Shown piece by piece: positions 25,401-26,001 of a DNA stretch of 26,001 nt. The notes under the pieces are model-generated. The model was not told the DNA's origin. It did not search any database and saw only the letters and a program-made list of their open reading frames with translations. The translations under genes were made by a program, and so were the position numbers. Each line of letters starts with the position of its first letter. The first letter of the stretch is position 1. The stretch is from positions 31,753 to 57,753 of the forward strand of contig DEYT01000155.1 of assembly GCA_002364975.1 (NCBI GenBank), given 5' to 3'. Source of the stretch: Opitutia bacterium UBA3151 (GTDB lineage: Bacteria; Verrucomicrobiota; Verrucomicrobiia; Opitutales; Seribacteraceae).

Positions 25401-26001
25401 GGAATCGGAACTCAAATAGGTAATTGGAAGGTTGGAACTCGCGGTTGCGGTTAGGTTGAGATCAGCTACCCCAAACGCTCGATTTCCTAAGGTTTGGGTC
25501 CAGGTAATGGTCTGGGCTTGTTGGGTGTCATCGATCACGGTTAGAGGCTGGGTGATATCGGTTGCTGCCATGTAGGTTTTGTCTCCCCCTTGGCTAGCGG
25601 TGATCGTAATCGAACCTCCTTTTTTGAGGGTTAAGGTAGTTCCAGTCACGGATGCCACGGTTGGGTCGCTACTTGAGAAGCTAACCGATAATCCAGACGA
25701 TGCGGTAGCACTCAAAGAATAAGTTCCGGATTGAAGGCCTGCATTACTTAATGCATTGAAGGAAATGGTCTGAGCAACCTTATCAATGGTAAGCGTTTTC
25801 TCGACTGTGGGAGCAGGGTTATAGCTTGCGTTTCCATCTTGTGAAGCTCGTATTGTGGTAACGCCTGGACCAACTATAGTAACCGTGCCATTGCTCGCGA
25901 CCGTGGCACTACTGCCGGAGACCACTGCAAAACTGACTGGTAAACCGGACGAAGCGGAGGCGTTCAAATCAAAGCTCGTGGATTGAACGGTTTGGTTAGG
26001 A
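22485..26001 (-). CDS. Very large secreted Ig-like/LamG repeat protein (partial, N terminus outside window)
   Basis: The frame is open to the right edge, so the N terminus is missing; about 1171 residues are visible (numbered here from the codon at 25967). Four Ig-like units (about 1-340) share 'TITFxxLxxxxSGLPVSF...S' and 'GTATITVSQAGDATYNAAT'. A LamG/concanavalin-like domain (about 345-600) has MILWLDAND, PSVSFDGTNDFL, MHFGSNAG and MEGYLAWKWG. Four more Ig-like units follow (about 605-992). Near the C terminus DNDNYDSDGDGISNALE (1034-1050) is a thrombospondin-3/dockerin-like Ca-binding element, followed by a verrucomicrobial tail with YLVETSRDLRTWLPTTDDDG. No PEP-CTERM or LPxTG anchor is visible. 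It is probably a cell-surface adhesin or glycan-binding protein. The apparent start at 25967 is only a TTG codon within the repeat. Confidence 0.88.
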   Translation of the reverse strand, partial: PNQTVQSTSFDLNASASSGLPVSFAVVSGSSATVASNGTVTIVGPGVTTIRASQDGNASYNPAPTVEKTLTIDKVAQTISFNALSNAGLQSGTYSLSATASSGLSVSFSSSDPTVASVTGTTLTLKKGGSITITASQGGDKTYMAATDITQPLTVIDDTQQAQTITWTQTLGNRAFGVADLNLTATASSNLPITYLSSDSTVAQIVNAAGSATTNGTYLKVIGSGTATITATQAGNGQFQAATAITKSVAVTKANQEIVTNAGSSTVPNVTKDNGDFEFVPALKSRNTDTQADSGLALTYSSSNSGIIAVTSGGAKLTPKGRGTATITVSQAGDATYNAATNKTFTVTVSENSPYSDSLSGMILWLDANDINGDGLPETSSDFISGGSSGVISNWADRSGSSNNLTQSSATQMPSYTVVAGKPSVSFDGTNDFLSKALPSALSGNPSFTILIAAKATSTSGRLMHFGSNAGTANQSLGLSAAGGFEYNAGSLSAYSNFNVAPTTIGTFRRASGSNLNKGEFYRNGEKLSLSAINATGTLSLPSSASSLILGKGINSSGTNEVYSGSVNELIIFSGEITDYAIRRMEGYLAWKWGSQSNLINGHPFKAARPGFGGTQSITLAHTNVPVDSSDNKPFVSIFDSPFELVGSYASSGLPLVYTSSNSAVLEVDANGLLKPKSNGNVTVTVSQPGDSHFSAATPKTLAMKVTGKRSQTITFDEIPSQQMGQHLDLNATSSANLPITFSIQSGSTIATISGTRVTFTGTGLVTVRAAQAGNGTYAAAAHVDRTFPVKRPVKLSFDNPSTKGANDVFKLNAIVLDGLTNNPIDAAIAPTPTYSILSGGNLITLVGNRVTCGSSSGTVKIRAVVSGAAFVTANKDATFSIDATKSGQTITFKQGEKGGLRDLPLSRKPIPIGLMAYTDAKDINNNRLPLSFTLTGNPNKVAKIVGTGPSAVLVLADGKATGGDKFSGFGGADYLEITIKASRAADGSYHAAELERTIRIKAPSKSAFFEERKMDDRFDGKLTEFRNRMSAKGISGEKALALFDNDNYDSDGDGISNALERAFGGDSLSNDSRNTLPRPIKAKPSGEEDHEFITFLKYQDSYNTEGIQYLVETSRDLRTWLPTTDDDGAIQHGSAVEADGGMERVVYKTKKGRAEDGHNKIFIRVRIKTR
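22992..26001 (-). repeat. Tandem Ig-like coding repeats, interrupted by a LamG domain
   Basis: Eight or more diverged units of about 80-95 codons, each ending with 'GxxTxTASQxGDxxYxAAT' and restarting with 'QTITF', lie at 24948-26001 and 22992-24155. The LamG domain (24168-24935) separates the two blocks. The units are diverged at the protein level, so this looks like old domain duplication rather than a recent expansion. Confidence 0.8.

Noticed and set aside
22485..25967. Start of the Ig-like protein at 25967
   Set aside because: The codon there is TTG inside a repeat unit, and the reading frame continues to the window edge with the same repeat motif.
24948..26001. Repetitive region as a CRISPR array or satellite
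   Set aside because: The periodicity is of diverged protein domains with an open frame, not short identical repeats with spacers.

Overview
The window looks like chromosomal DNA from a PVC-superphylum bacterium, most likely a marine or sediment Verrucomicrobiota. The evidence is family content: a DUF1501 protein paired with a PSCyt1/DUF1549/DUF1553 protein, a DUF1080 protein fused to a PVC-type heme-binding propeller and cytochrome, two secreted S1-type sulfatases, and a large Ig-like/LamG surface protein of verrucomicrobial style. GC content looks moderate. Every gene I can support lies on the minus strand, so transcription runs from high to low coordinates. I see no tRNA, rRNA, CRISPR array, transposase or integrase.

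Layout, left to right. (1) 1-470: the 5' part of a secreted protein, possibly a polysaccharide lyase, running off the left edge. (2) 531-3034: a two-gene respiratory operon (Rieske protein, then cytochrome b fused to two c-type heme domains) ending in a clear intrinsic terminator. (3) 3106-7940: a translationally coupled pair, a three-domain PSCyt protein followed by a DUF1501 protein. (4) 8155-9456: a membrane-anchored protein of unknown function. (5) 9686-15384: a complete seven-gene Nit1C cluster, nitB-nitC-nitD-nitE-nitF-nitG-nitH in transcription order. This conserved cluster includes a nitrilase and has been linked genetically to use of cyanide or nitriles as nitrogen source. (6) 15663-21845: a carbohydrate block with two sulfatases and a DUF1080/propeller/HEAT/cytochrome c protein. 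(7) 21846-22268: mostly non-coding, with a 40-codon ORF that is only a Tat signal peptide, plus a 14-bp palindrome. (8) 22269-26001: a small helix-turn-helix protein just downstream of a very large Ig-like/LamG protein that continues past the right edge.

The most informative non-coding signal is in front of nitB. On the minus strand there is a full -24/-12 promoter (TTGGCAC-N5-TTGCAA, with the required GG-N10-GC spacing) at 15432-15449. It places the transcript start about 38 nt before the nitB ATG. A perfect 9-bp inverted repeat lies about 100 bp upstream of that start, where an enhancer-binding protein would be expected to bind. The cluster therefore appears to be a sigma-54-controlled nitrogen operon whose activator is not encoded in this window.

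The sulfatases, the DUF1080 protein, the PSCyt/DUF1501 pair and the possible lyase fit the breakdown of sulfated polysaccharides outside the cytoplasm. Several of these proteins carry CxxCH heme motifs and sit near a cytochrome b/Rieske operon that has its own c-type hemes. A link from periplasmic oxidation to the quinone pool is possible, but that is inference.
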